Source: Lucifuga dentata (lineage: Eukaryota; Chordata; Actinopteri; Ophidiiformes; Bythitidae). Taken from it: DNA of 64,000 nucleotides. Shown here piece after piece: positions 35,701 to 47,084 of this stretch. The DNA is taken from NCBI GenBank assembly GCA_014773175.1, contig VXCM01001538.1, forward strand, positions 1-64,000, in the 5' to 3' direction. Numbering within the stretch: position 1 is the stretch's first letter; each line of letters begins with the position of its first letter. The position numbers were made by a program, and so were the translations under genes. The notes under the pieces are model-generated. The model was not told the DNA's origin and did no database searches. It saw only the letters and a list, made by a program, of their open reading frames with translations.

Positions 35701-38019
35701 TCATGCTGGCTCTATCTATTCTGTTAGTAGTATGGGTACCTCCCTCGTCATGTCCATCTTGGCCCCCATGGTGAAGCTCTCAGCAAGGGAGAGATGGTTA
35801 TCCTGGCCTGATACAGTGCTGAGTGGATCTTTAGCAGGTGGAGGTGATTTTCGGCAACTGCAGAGTCAAGAATATTTCTAAGTCTTCATGAATGCGAACC
35901 ATACTTGGATCTCAGGGTAAATGAAACATATATTTTTATGCATGATGCTCAATCGATAGGGCTTCTTCAGGAGGTCCCTGCAGAAACTTGCTGCTGAGTT
36001 TGATTTCCGTGATTCTGATAGCTGGAGCTCAGAAGGGCTTTGATTTCCTGTTATAAATGATGACTGATATATTATCATTTGGGTTGTTTTTTTTTTTTTT
36101 TTNTTTTTTTTTTTTTTTTTTAGATTGAATTTTCAAGATGAAAGGAGTAATGGGGAAGAGGTGTGTGTTATGTGATGTACAATGACACCCTCTGTCCACT
36201 GTAATTATTTAATCACTGGCAGCACAACAAGTGTACGTGGGTGAATATTCCTACAGGGAATCCCTTATCGATCCTCTCAGCGTGCTGGGAATTTAATTAA
36301 AAATCATTCTGTTGTTTCTGTGGACATGTAGTATAAGTAGTTTTCTCCTGGGACTATATGCTTTGGCGGAGCCATACATTTCTTCTGTGTAGCTCCATGT
36401 TGGATTGGTTAAATTAATGTTGGATTGGTTAAATTTGTGATGGATTACCAAACTCAAGTGCGATTCAAGTCTCTACAAGTTGATTTTTATTGCATACTGG
36501 AGTGAACTGAAACAAAATGGCAGTTTGAAAGGTAGGAATGGTAGTATTTTTTGGGCTCTAATAATGTAAAACGACCGGTATGGTCCTTTAAGCCTGGGGA
36601 AAAAGAGAACATGTAAACTTGATGCACCAGCACAATATAATGTAATATGTACATGATTTATATTATATTATCCATCCATCCATCCATTCATTTTCTAAAC
36701 CCGTTTGTCCTTTTGAGGGTCATGGGGGGGGGGGGNACAGGGCTGACACAAAGACAGACAAACACATTCACGCTCTCATTCACACCTACGGGCAATTTAG
36801 AGTTCCCAGTTCACCTAACATGCATGTCTTTGGAGGTGGGAGGAAGCCAGAGTACCCGGAGGGAACCCACGCAGACACTGGGAGAACATGATATTGTGTT
36901 GTGTTGTATGGTATGGTATTGTAGGTTATCACATGTTGTAAGAGCCTTTAACTGTCTTATACTTTGGAGTATAAGGTTCAGTGTTACAGCATGTTTGGCT
37001 TAGAAAGAAAAACTAGCACAATCTAGGAGGATATTTTTATGTTTTTTTTTTTTAATCATGAGTTTGTTCTTTGCTCATGTGGAACAGTTTTTCTCACTTG
37101 GGATTTACATGCGCAGACTGATACATATTGCTTGTTCCACCTGAAACTACCAACACCAAGGCTTAATATAGAAAAATCTTTAGTAAAGTAAGAGGTACTG
37201 CAAGTTTTCTACTTAAATGGGACATATAGAATTTTATACAATTTCCATGCTCTTATTTTCATTTAAGGGGCTGGTTTGAGACCTTTGCAATGCCTTAATG
37301 TGCAAAGATCACATCAATCCGTTCTACTGTCTCTGGCTGCAGCATCACTGTGCACATTGAGTGAAAATGCAATGTTTTATGCACTGTCTCTTTAAGGGCT
37401 TCTTTCTGAAATGCCTGCTTTGTTTTGGTTGGCTAGCTGAATGAGGTCAGAGGTTATAACACCTACAGGCTGCAAAATATGCTGGACAAACATTTTCTCA
37501 CTAGCCTCATACTTTATGGATGAGCCTAACCAGGCATATCAGTGCATAAATTCATACATTGATGCAAACATCATATAAGTGAAGGACTAATTAAATACCA
37601 AGCTTTCAGTCAGTTTAGGACCATCAGATTTGTCTTAGTAGACGCATTTTATGGTATGAACCTCAAAAATGAAGGAAAATAACAAAAAAAAAAAAACATG
37701 ATATGTCCCCTTTAATGTCAGTTTTGGGTTCTTATTAAACAACAACTGTAGCTGGATTGGAGAGATTTTACATCATTTTCTGTGCATTCTAAGTCTGTGG
37801 CCATTGTTGCATCAGGGGATTGCTTTTGAAAAGACTGAGATAACTAAATGATGAAATAGTCAGACTTGTCTGCAGATAGTGTGATTCTAAGTCTATCGTG
37901 GCTTTAGGGTAAAGTTAGAATTTAAATTAGGTTAAATTCTGGGTAAGGTTTGGGATTATTCAGATAGCGGTTGTGATTAAGATTAGCCTCCAGGGAATGA
38001 ATGTAAGTCACAGTGTCCC

Positions 38020-38055
<36 letters not shown>

Positions 38056-38056
38056 N

Positions 38057-38119
<63 letters not shown>

Positions 38120-38902
38120 CAGAGAGAAGGAGAACAAAACTACTCGAGTCAACCAAATATTTACACAGCAAAAATTAGTATTATACTCAGTAACTGATTC
38201 TAAGCATGTTAACAGACTGAACACACACACACACAGCCTGTAGAAAAACATGGATACCTGAGGTGAAACAATGATACCAGTGTGGAGAAATCTGCTGTGA
38301 AACCAGAGCTGCACTTTCTAACACAATGACCAATATGAAAACCTGTGAGGGGACAATATTCCCAAAATTTTACAATCAAATATGCACAGTAACATTATAG
38401 ATGATGAAAAAATCTTCACTGGGAGGAATCATAGATTTAAAAAAAAAAAACGGAGAGAGAGAGAGAGCGCGNAAAATCTTCACTGGGAGGAATCATAGAT
38501 TTAAAAAAAAAAAACGGAGAGAGAGAGAGAGCGCGCACAGTCGTTTGAGTCGTATATCAGCCATTGACAATTTGTTTGTATGAGCCATTCTACATCTCAT
38601 CAAACAGTAATTTCAGACCACATCTGCTGCAGCTGTTTATATTTTCAGGTGCAGAATCCTATCCACATATTATGCAGTGCCAGAGTAGATCATTTTAAAA
38701 GCTCCATTGTGTTTGTGTATGTATTGTGTGNCACATATTATGCAGTGCCAGAGTAGATCATTTTAAAAGCTCCATTGTGTTTGTGTATGTATTGTGTAAC
38801 GTGTGTATGATTTGATTCAGCTGGTTGCAGAAAAGAAGACGTGTATTCAATGTGTTTGCACGGTTTTCAACACATGTAATTATCCAAGAGAAAAATCATG
38901 AA

Positions 38903-38949
<47 letters not shown>

Positions 38950-41900
38950 AGGATGACGTGATATCCATGGCCGACTCCACCATCACTGTGGATGACATTG
39001 AGGGGGAGCTTTTTAAGATCGAGCGGATCAGGGACATCCTGGTCCGGAGGGAGTCAGAGCTCAGATACATGTGAGCGCTTCACCAGCACTTTGCATACAT
39101 TCTGTGTCACGGCTTCTGCCTGCAGCTGTGTGTTCACTCCCCGTAAGAAGTCACTTTAGTTGACTAGTGAGAGGAAAATAGGTTCAAATAGAAAGTAATC
39201 AGAGAGCATATACAGGACCACTGTGAGCTGATGCTGTATGTGCAGGGATTGTTTAAGTTTTTTTTTTTGTTTTTATTAGTTTACACATACAAAAAAAAAA
39301 ATACAAAATATCAGAAATGAAAAAAAGTACAAATAAAATGTGAAGGAGAGCTGCAAAATACCCTCAAAGGGCTTGAACAGGGCAGCTCTCCATAAGGTGC
39401 ATGAAAATAATTAAATTATAAGACAATTAAAAGTGGAAAATAAGAAAGTGGAAAAACTAAAAATAAAAGAAATTAACATGGTAAGCCATAGGGGTAACAT
39501 GATTGAGAACATAACAACCCTTTTACAGCCTTCTTGAAATGAAAATGAGACAGTTCAAAGAAATTAGGGGGCAGGACATTCCATGAAATAGATCCTCTGT
39601 GTAAGAAACCAAACTGTAACTGTGTTGTTCTGCAAACAGGAGGCTTGAAGTTTAGTATCAATTACACAATGCGTTCATAAGTTAGGTCTGTTTATATTTT
39701 TTAAAAAAAATCACAGGAGTTTGATAACCATACCAGGTATTGATGATAATATAATTATCACAAACTTATTTATATTTTACTTTTTTGGAAATTCACATAG
39801 AAATTGCACAATATCTGGATTGAAACTAATGCTGCGTTCACAGACCTCGGAAGTCAAATTTTTCCCAGTTGGTAGTTCCAGCTTCCAACCTCAAACCATT
39901 CCAGCCAAATGTCATCAAAAAAGCATGGCTGAACTATAATACACTGTAAATACGCTGAACAATAAATACTGTAAAATTAATTAAACTTCATAATAAATGC
40001 TAACTAAAGTAAAGTTAGACTACAGGACTGTTTGGTTGTGTTGTTTTACAATGATATTAATCACAGTGGGTATTAAACTTTGTGCAGAGAAGTAATATGA
40101 AATTATTTACACTTACATATCAATGGCAAACAGTTATTATACAAAATAGTTAACTTAGCGATATATTCTGACATTTTTCTTTCAATTTCACACAAGAAAA
40201 AATACTTTATTTGCCTTTTTGCTGATCATTTCCATTCACAAAGTTCACTTCCACGGGCACTGCCATGTTGAGTGACGTCATACTCGGTAAGTCGGGGTAG
40301 ATCATTTTAGTCCGAGTTTCCCAGCCAGAGCTCCAAGTTCAAGTTCTGTTCCAACACATTTTTAAGAAGTCAGAAAAATCTGATTTCCGAGGTCTGTCGA
40401 ACACAGCATTAGCTCATAAAGAGCGACAGGAAACATAAGGAAAGAGACATACATTACACCCCCTTCTGGTCTGATTTGGACTAAGCTCGGCTTATTTTGT
40501 CTGACCTCAGGGATGTTTGGTTATTAAAGGTCAAACTTTATACATTTTTGAAAGTAACTGCTAACAATTATATACACTGTTGTAAAACATTGCAATCAAT
40601 TCCTTTCATTGTCAAACATTCTGAGAGATAAATTGAGGCAACTGAAGAAGTGTCTTGGCCACTGAGTGTTAAATCTTTCACGTCTGGCAAATTCAGTTGC
40701 TCATAAACAGACCACACTGGCTATCTAAGTCTCTGAGTTATTAAATGCTATTAATTCAGCGATCTGGCCATAATGCTCTCACTCAGCACGCTCTGAGTCT
40801 CAAGGTTACTCGTTAAGTGAAAAAAATCAGCTTTTAACTGATTCCGCTCCGAGAACTAAATCCCTGAACCTGTTCATTTGTATGGCTGCCCCCTAGTGGA
40901 AGCTTACAGACATTACACCAAATGCCTCGATGCAGGTGGTGACCGCGACACAAACTAGATTGCCTGAGCCAAATTACACAATGTTATTTTGGTTGTTTTG
41001 CCAATTTATCTTGAGGGTGGGGGTGTTGTGGAAAAAAAAAAACATATATTGAATCTCTTTTATTTATACTGGAAACTGGACAGAACAGAAAGCATACTGT
41101 TCATTTCCAGGTACGAACTGCATCACTGGATTCATTCGAAAGACTGACTCTTGTAACTTGAAGATTCTGTGACTCGGTCTTGTCTAATACTGATACTTAA
41201 ACTCTGCCTAACCTATAGACAGAATCTTCAGTGGAGAAGTTCCAGCTAAAAAGAATGCAGCCACTGAAAACCGTAATGACACATAACACATCCTGGCATC
41301 AGAAACACTGCTCCTGGCAGCAGTGCCCTCTATTCACTCCCCTCATTTCTCTCCATCATGTTGCCAGCTGCCCCCCATTAAAATTTCAATGACTCTCTAC
41401 CTTTGCTTCCTCCAAGCAGGCTAATGCATGGATATTTATTCATCTACTTCTCTGAAAGATAGAAAGTAACAGGGCAGAATTTGAGGAGGGCTGTGCGTGG
41501 AGTAGCAAGCTAGATGATGTGGTCGAGGAGGAGGGAGATGAAAAGTCATGATTTAAAGCCTCAGAGAAAAGTCTTTTTTTTTTTTTTNTTTTTTTTTTTT
41601 TTTCTGGCGAAGTTGTTTTTCCCTCTATGGTCCATAAACAGGTTAAACCCCAAAGTGTGTGGACTTCTGGTAAGTGAAGTAAAGCAAATCATTTATATTC
41701 CAGACCTATGGTCACTTCCCCACTTACATGTCTGCAGAGGATCTCAGCTGACAGGTGAATGAGGCACTGTGGCAACATCTTGACTGTGCTGACACTGATG
41801 AATGTGTGAAGTGTGTGTGTGTGCACTCCTGACTCCTTTATGAGAGAAAAGCAGAGAGGGTCCTCTTCTCTCTCTCTCTCTCCCCCCCCCCCCNCCCCCC

Positions 41901-44140
41901 CCCAGCAATGAGCTGCTGAGCTGAAGGGCTGTTGAAAGAGGTAAAGCTGGTACAGACAGGCATTTGGAGAAATTTATCTGGCTGAGAAACTCTGCTGGGA
42001 TTTCTGCACAGCTCAGATTGTGTCATCTCCTCTGTGAAATATAAGATCAATACGAGCTCCTTCTGTTTGAATTTCAATCTCTCTTAGCAGAAAAGAGATT
42101 CAACTCCTTGTGGAATGTGAATAATTGCGTACTGATGTGTGTGTGTTTGTGTGCAGGATGGATGACATTCAGCTGTGCAAAGAGATCACTCGACTGAAGA
42201 CGGAGCTGCACAAATTAGTGTCCATTCCAGGTAGGAGTTGCCACTTATCCTCTGGATATTGGTGACTGATTATTAAAGACTAAACCTGACAAAAAAAAAA
42301 AAANAAAAAAAAAAAAGCAAATACAATAAATAAATACATTTTTAAAAAAGTTTAAGTTTGCATATGTAATTATTTATTCCTTTATGTATCCCTCTATTTG
42401 TTTCTTCATTTGTTGCTCCATTTATTTGTGTTTTATTCTTTTAATTGGTATACTTGTATTGAAATATTCTTAAATCTTTTTCATGAGAGATTATGGTTAG
42501 TAAAGATGATAACCCTCATCCATCCATCCATCCATCCATTTATTCTGTGCACAGTTGCAGAGGTCCGACACACAGCTCAGTCACACCTACCAGCAATTTC
42601 GAGTTTCCATTTTGCCTACTCAGCAGGTTTTTGGTCTGTAGGAGAAACCTATGCAGACACTCTGAGAACATGCTAACTCCACACAGAAAGGCCACAGATG
42701 GATTTGAACTCATGTTCAAATCCACTTATTGTGTGACAGAGCTAACAACTGATCCACTGATCCCATCAGGTAATTAAATTTCATTCTTTTCTGCTCCAGA
42801 TAATGACAAGTCCAATGAGGACCGGCAGAAGGAAGAAGAACTGCTGCAGCAGATCCATAAGCTGGTTGAGACCAGAGACTTCCTGGTGGACGATGTGGAG
42901 TTTGAACGACTCAGGTCTGCTTCTGCTTCTATGATTTTTTTTTTTTTTTTTTNTTTTTTTTTTTTTTTTTCTGCCGCAGGTAGAAGTCATTGGATCTATT
43001 GATCAGTCAGGAGGGTCATTTAGAGCAGCTGGATACAGAGATACAGACCCTGTTCTCTATAGGAACAGAGGAAGCAAGACTGACTTAGTCGCTTATAGAG
43101 AAATAAAGCTGTTAAATGATCATTCTGATCCTCTGTCTTTGTGTTTCTATTAATTTTCCTGGTTCTCAGTGATCCAGCTCATTGGATATCTGTAGTACTA
43201 GTGGGTCAATTGGACTTTTTCTATTTAGTCCTGAAGATGTTTCACCACTCATCCAAGTAGTGTCTTCACTTCAGAGTCAGTATTGGGCAGCATGTGAGAG
43301 CGACTGGAGTCATTAAAACGTCCCCGCAACATGCAAACACTAAGCATTGTAAGTAGATGATAAGGGGTGTTGCAGCCCACCCTCTCTGTTCGGGACGGTT
43401 TTCCTGCTTGACAGCTTCCTTAACTCCTCCTTCAAACCATCTGTCTTCTCTGTCTAAAATGTGTACATTGCTGTAAGAGTTTCTTGTAGTTTAGGTGTAG
43501 GAAGTGTTGAGATCTGTGCTGATCTAGACATCAAGCTGTTGCTGCTACTTATTGTCAATTCTGTTTCTTTTCTCAGTAACAGCTCTTATTTTCTGAATTT
43601 TCTTCAAAATATTCTTAACACATATACAGGAAATATGCTATTTTTCTTCTCACACACACACACACACACACACACAGAGCTACAAAGACCATGCCATCCA
43701 TTCTGTCTGCCAGGAACATGGTTAACTGTTTCATTGCACTGTGTTATGTTCAAGTACTAATTAGATAACAGAAATAAATATATACAGCATAAATAAATAT
43801 ATATAGGAAAAGGCTTTAATTCCGGCTGTTGCACCATTGTTTTTGAGTCTTTCTTTGCGCTCTGGAAAGCTTGTGTCAGTTGAGTTACTCTGGTTGATAA
43901 ACTCTACAGGGACCGAATGAACCTTTGATGGTTCGTTGCTCATGCTTGCTTACTGTGCGAATACACAGTTTGGCTATTCAAAGAACAGCAAATACGTCCT
44001 CACAGGTCCTTCAACAACAACAATTATCACACAGTATCAAACACTGTTAGTTTGTGTGAATAGGGCTGCATGTCGTGAAACCCTGGAGGGATTTGTGGAA
44101 GGTGAGAGGCAGGAAGTAAGGGAATAACAGTGGTCTGGAT

Positions 44141-44194
<54 letters not shown>

Positions 44195-47084
44195 GAGAGG
44201 AGGCGTCTGAAATCTTTTTCATTCGACTAATACTGTTATCATAAATGCTTAGGGTATAGTTTGCTAAATGTGAAACACATGGCTGCCAGGTGTTATAAAA
44301 TCTATCAGTGGAGACTCTCAGGGAGAATCCATTCCTTTCTAATTGCTTTTATGCTTCTTTTCAAACAGGCAGATGAGGAAATCAATCTAATGGCAATTAG
44401 AGACGGATTATGAATGTTCTGAAAATGTTTGTCTAGTATAGTTGAGTAAATGATGTCAACAAACTGTAAACGACTGATAATATTTCAGTTTTACATCTAT
44501 AAAGTGGAGGCATGGAGGAGCATAAAGAACAATTCTGGTGGTTTTGCATGTTTGAGCCTGATAAATACTACTCACATACATGTTACGTTACTACCAACTA
44601 TTTTCCAAAACATGCAGAACAGCAAATTTTGTAATTGTTTTTCCTACCTTCCAAACTCCATTGGTTTCAGTTCATTCCAATATGCTATAAAAATCAACGG
44701 CAGAGACCTGAGACCTAATTCATCACAGCAAATTGAATGTCATTATTTTTTTGTTGGAGTTACTTAATTTTACCATTTTCATGCAGTTAAAAATACTTAG
44801 GACTTAGACGTAGAGGAATTATGTATTCAATGCTGTTGTATAAAGTAGAATGAATAAAGTTTTACTACTTGGAAGTTAGCAAAATGATTTCCGTTGCCTC
44901 CTCAATCCAATCGACTATCTCTATCTTGGATAATTGTCTTCTGTGTTCAAGTTTCCAACATCATAGCATTTGATTGCAGTGTCATTCAGAAGCTGAATAT
45001 TAAATCTCTGTTGTCAGCTCTTCACCATAGCACATGAATGCAGCACCAGGAAGAATTTGCTGCATGCTTTCTAATGTTAAGTAGCGTTGACAAAAAAATA
45101 ACAGCACATGGTTTGTTGTGATGGATTCCCTCTCTCAAGCACAAATCATATTTCTACATTTTTATAGCATATGGAATGAACCAAAACCAATAGCTGCCTG
45201 GAAAGCAGAAAAAGCAATTTTAAAATGCACCACTTCAGTAGTATGTTTTGGCAGTAATATAACATGTATGGAGGTAATATTTATTAGGCTCAAACATGCA
45301 AAACCACTGATGTGGTCCTTTAAACCGTACCATGAATTCATGTATTTCCATGTATTTTAGATCCACATGTCTTCACTTCTACAGGGAGAAAGAAGAAGAT
45401 AAAGAAATGGCAGATTTTCTGAAGTCTAAGCTCCCAAGGACCAAGAAGAAAACAGGTATTCAAGCTCAGAGCGCACCGCAGTTTTGTGCTCCTTCAAACT
45501 ATCAAAATGTGTGACAGCTTCACAGGCTGAAGAGGATTGGTTTTTAGAATTTGCTTTGGTACAGCCATTGTTTTCTTGAGGTCTTTAAATGATTAGACTT
45601 TATAAACCCACAGAATGATTTGCAGAAATTGAATGAATGGTTGTACTGAGGCTGTACTGAAAAACGAAATGTTTGTGCCATTTTTACTGAGATCATAATC
45701 ACGTGTGCTCTTTGTACATAGACAGATAATAATAATAATAATTTATTTATATAGCACCTTTCTAAAACAAAGTTACAAAGTGCTGCACACATCATGCATT
45801 TAGACACAGATAAAATCCAAGTAGACAAAACAATTTTATAAAAAAAAAAAACAAGTTTTCAGAAGTGTTTTCANATAAAATCCAAGTAGACAAAACAATT
45901 TTATAAAAAAAAAAAACAAGTTTTCAGAAGTGTTTTCAAAGAAGACACTGATTTTGCCAGCCTGAGTTCCTCTGGCAGGGCATTCCACAGCTTAGGGCAG
46001 GGAGCCCCAACTGGTGGCCTGCAGGCCAAATGCGGCCCTCAGGTCCTATCTATCAGGACCTTGGATGACTTCCCAAAAAAAAAAAATTTTGTAATTTAGT
46101 CGCTCTTATTTCGAGATTGCGTGATCATAAAATGTCATGCTTGGGCTCATTTTCTTCTGGAGAATCTAAGCTTTCCGAAGATTCATATATCTCCATTTTA
46201 TTGAGAAATGGCGATCATAAAACTTCGTGAACACTACATAGGGACGAGCATACGGTCTCCGTTCTGTCAGTGGAATATTATGCACACACTACACACAGGG
46301 AACGCATGCCTATTGCCATGGCTGCGTAAAAGCTGATAGGACCATTGACCCATCAATCAAATCCTCTGCTAGCCTACTATCGAATCACAGAGAGGGATTT
46401 GAAAATTTAGACCACCCTCAGAAGTTAAATCATTGAGAAGTGATGAAGCTAGGTTTTAGCTTGGAGGCTATCTTGTGCTTTAGTTATCTCGTATGATCAT
46501 AAAATTTTCACGTTTGGGCTCATTTTGCTCAGGAGAATCTAAGCTTTCCGAAGATATTCATATATCTCCATTTTATTAAGATATGGTGATTATAAAACAC
46601 CACAAACACTACACCAGAAGTGCTGGGCCCAGTGCCGGGCCGCTCCGGTTGTAAAGGGTTACTTTTAAAAATAAATGTGGCCCTTGGCTTGGCATGCTTG
46701 ACATAATTTGGCCCTTGGAGAAAATTAGTTGTGGAACCCTGGCTTAGGGGCACGAACAGCAAAGGCCTGATCACCTTTGGTAACAAGGCAAGATTCAGGA
46801 ACTATCAAAAGGTTCCTGCCAGAGGATCTCAGACAGTGGTCAGGCTCGTAGGGACTTAAAAGATCACAAATGTAGATAGGTAACACTAAAGACGTGTGTG
46901 TGGTGTTTGTGTACAGACTACAGAATAATCTCAGCTTTGTAGAATGTGATCTCTCCACTCTTTTGCTCCAGGTGTACCAGCCAGATGGGCGACATCCAGG
47001 ACCCAACAGACCTCCTCACCTTTTGCCAAAACTGGGCTCACCCTTCTGAAGGAGTGCTGTGGCTTCACATGCTCCATCATGTAG
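32759..47084 (+). CDS. bmerb1: bMERB domain-containing protein 1-like (C16orf45 family), six coding exons
   Basis: Small helical protein built around a bMERB (bivalent Mical/EHBP Rab-binding) domain. In Mical and EHBP proteins this fold binds Rab8-family GTPases; the human single-domain protein has been linked to microtubules and neurons (from memory). Exons: 32759-32837, 38950-39070, 42157-42230, 42800-42914, 45385-45455, 46972-47084 (TAG). All junctions are GT-AG and phases match, giving 190 residues against 204 in human. Diagnostic segments: ILVRRESELRYM (exon 2) running into MDDIQLCKEI (exon 3), QIHKLVETRDFLVDD (exon 4), EEDKEMADFLKSKL (exon 5), and AKTGLTLLKECCG followed by terminal CSIM (exon 6). 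The helical domain spans roughly residues 28-160. The N-terminal 26 residues are poorly conserved. The tail has two adjacent cysteines plus a CaaX-like end. A paralogue of bmerb1 rather than the direct orthologue is possible. Confidence 0.92.
34288..34355 (+). mobile_element. Terminal fragment of the TTAA-type MITE
   Basis: TTTAAAGGACAATACCAATG then AAATAAACACTACCTGTATG matches the left end of the family, then stops. It lies in bmerb1 intron 1. Confidence 0.6.
36325..36591 (+). mobile_element. 3' half of a TTAA-type MITE
   Basis: Begins at the internal TTCTCCTGGGACTATATGCT, includes a 19 bp local duplication of TGTTGGATTGGTTAAATT, and ends ACCGGTATGGTCCTTTAA. Confidence 0.72.
36670..36893 (+). 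mobile_element. Truncated ATCCATCCATTTTC-type repeat
   Basis: ATCCATCCATCCATTCATTT, CATGCATGTCTTTGGAGGTG, GAAGCCAGAGTACCCGGAGG; the middle is lost at the N at 36736 after a G run. Confidence 0.72.
38023..38115. repeat. (GA)n-N-(TG)n compound microsatellite
   Basis: About 33 bases of GA repeat joined through the N at 38056 to about 59 bases of TG repeat in bmerb1 intron 1. True length is unknown because of the N. Confidence 0.92.
38907..38947. repeat. (CT)n forming the acceptor tract of bmerb1 exon 2
   Basis: An uninterrupted (CT)n array of about 20 units runs directly into the acceptor AG at 38948-38949. It doubles as the polypyrimidine tract. Confidence 0.95.
39250..39780 (-). mobile_element. 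LINE 3' end with reverse-transcriptase C-terminus
   Basis: The minus strand at 39661-39473 reads GFLHRGSISWNVLP then FHFKKAVKGLL, matching the 'SxWNxLP..FKKxLKxLL' ending of non-LTR retrotransposons. An A/T-rich 3' end lies toward 39255. It is truncated, within bmerb1 intron 2. Confidence 0.65.
39827..40411. mobile_element. TAATGCTG-ended transposon (585 bp), copy A
   Basis: TAATGCTGCGTTCACAGACC at the left and TCTGTCGAACACAGCATTA at the right are inverted repeats. The pairing continues inward through CTCGGAAGTCAAATTTTTCC. Interior words TGACGTCATACTCGGTAAGT and TTCCACGGGCACTGCCATG recur in reverse in copy B (52811-53510). No transposase. Lies in bmerb1 intron 2. Confidence 0.8.
42513..42769 (+). 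mobile_element. Truncated ATCCATCCATTTTC-type repeat
   Basis: Begins with (CATC)n CATTTATTCTGTGCACAG and retains TCACACCTACCAGCAATTTC, GAACATGCTAACTCCACACA and AGCTAACAACTGATCCACTG. It ends about 30 bp before bmerb1 exon 4. Confidence 0.65.
44148..44200. repeat. (GA)n microsatellite
   Basis: About 25 GA units with a few AAAGAGAG interruptions, in bmerb1 intron 4. Confidence 0.93.
44522..45323 (+). mobile_element. TTAA-type MITE, copy 6 with internal insertion
   Basis: Left end AAAGAACAATTCTGGTGGTT TTGCATGTTTGAGCC, right end AACATGCAAAACCACTGATG then TGGTCCTTTAA. It is about 200 bp longer than siblings; extra DNA lies around 44760-45060. It ends 61 bp before bmerb1 exon 5. Confidence 0.78.
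45727..46895 (-). mobile_element. LINE (L2/Rex-like) 3' fragment split by a hAT element
   Basis: Same family and orientation as 1415-2225: TAATAATAATAATTTATTTA then TAGCACCTTTCTAAAACAAA at its 3' end (left). On the minus strand right of the insertion it encodes LRSSGRNLLIVPES and GDQAFAVRAPK. The hAT at 45998-46741 sits within the codons after this segment. An assembly duplication surrounds the N at 45874. The right edge lies only about 75 bp before the final bmerb1 exon. Confidence 0.82.
45998..46741. mobile_element. Non-autonomous hAT transposon (744 bp) with perfect 8 bp target duplication
   Basis: Ends CAGGGAGCCCCAACTGGTGG and TTAGTTGTGGAACCCTG are hAT/Charlie-type inverted repeats. GCTTAGGG occurs immediately outside both (45990-45997 and 46742-46749). 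The subterminal GGCCTGCAGGCCAAATGCGG and AATTTGGCCCTTGG are typical. Two internal direct repeats (about 46110-46230 and 46480-46600, sharing GAGAATCTAAGCTTTCCGAA and CATATATCTCCATTTTATT) suggest internal duplication. No transposase. Confidence 0.95.

Larger units (their letters stand above)
32838..38949. other. bmerb1 intron 1 (6.1 kb)
   Basis: Contains two MITE fragments (34288 and 36325), a truncated ATCCATCCATTTTC repeat, (GT)n at 33258-33286, a GTCTGTCT tract at 35250-35310, T runs, (GA)n-(TG)n around 38023-38115, and assembly duplications at 38472 and 38731. It ends in (CT)n at the splice acceptor. No additional exon was recognised. Confidence 0.55.

Noticed and set aside
45332..45514. 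Open frame running past the bmerb1 exon 5 donor to a stop at 45514
   Set aside because: A GT donor at 45456 and the clear homology of the downstream exon 46972-47084 to the family C-terminus show that the exon ends at 45455; read-through could at most be a minor intron-retained form.
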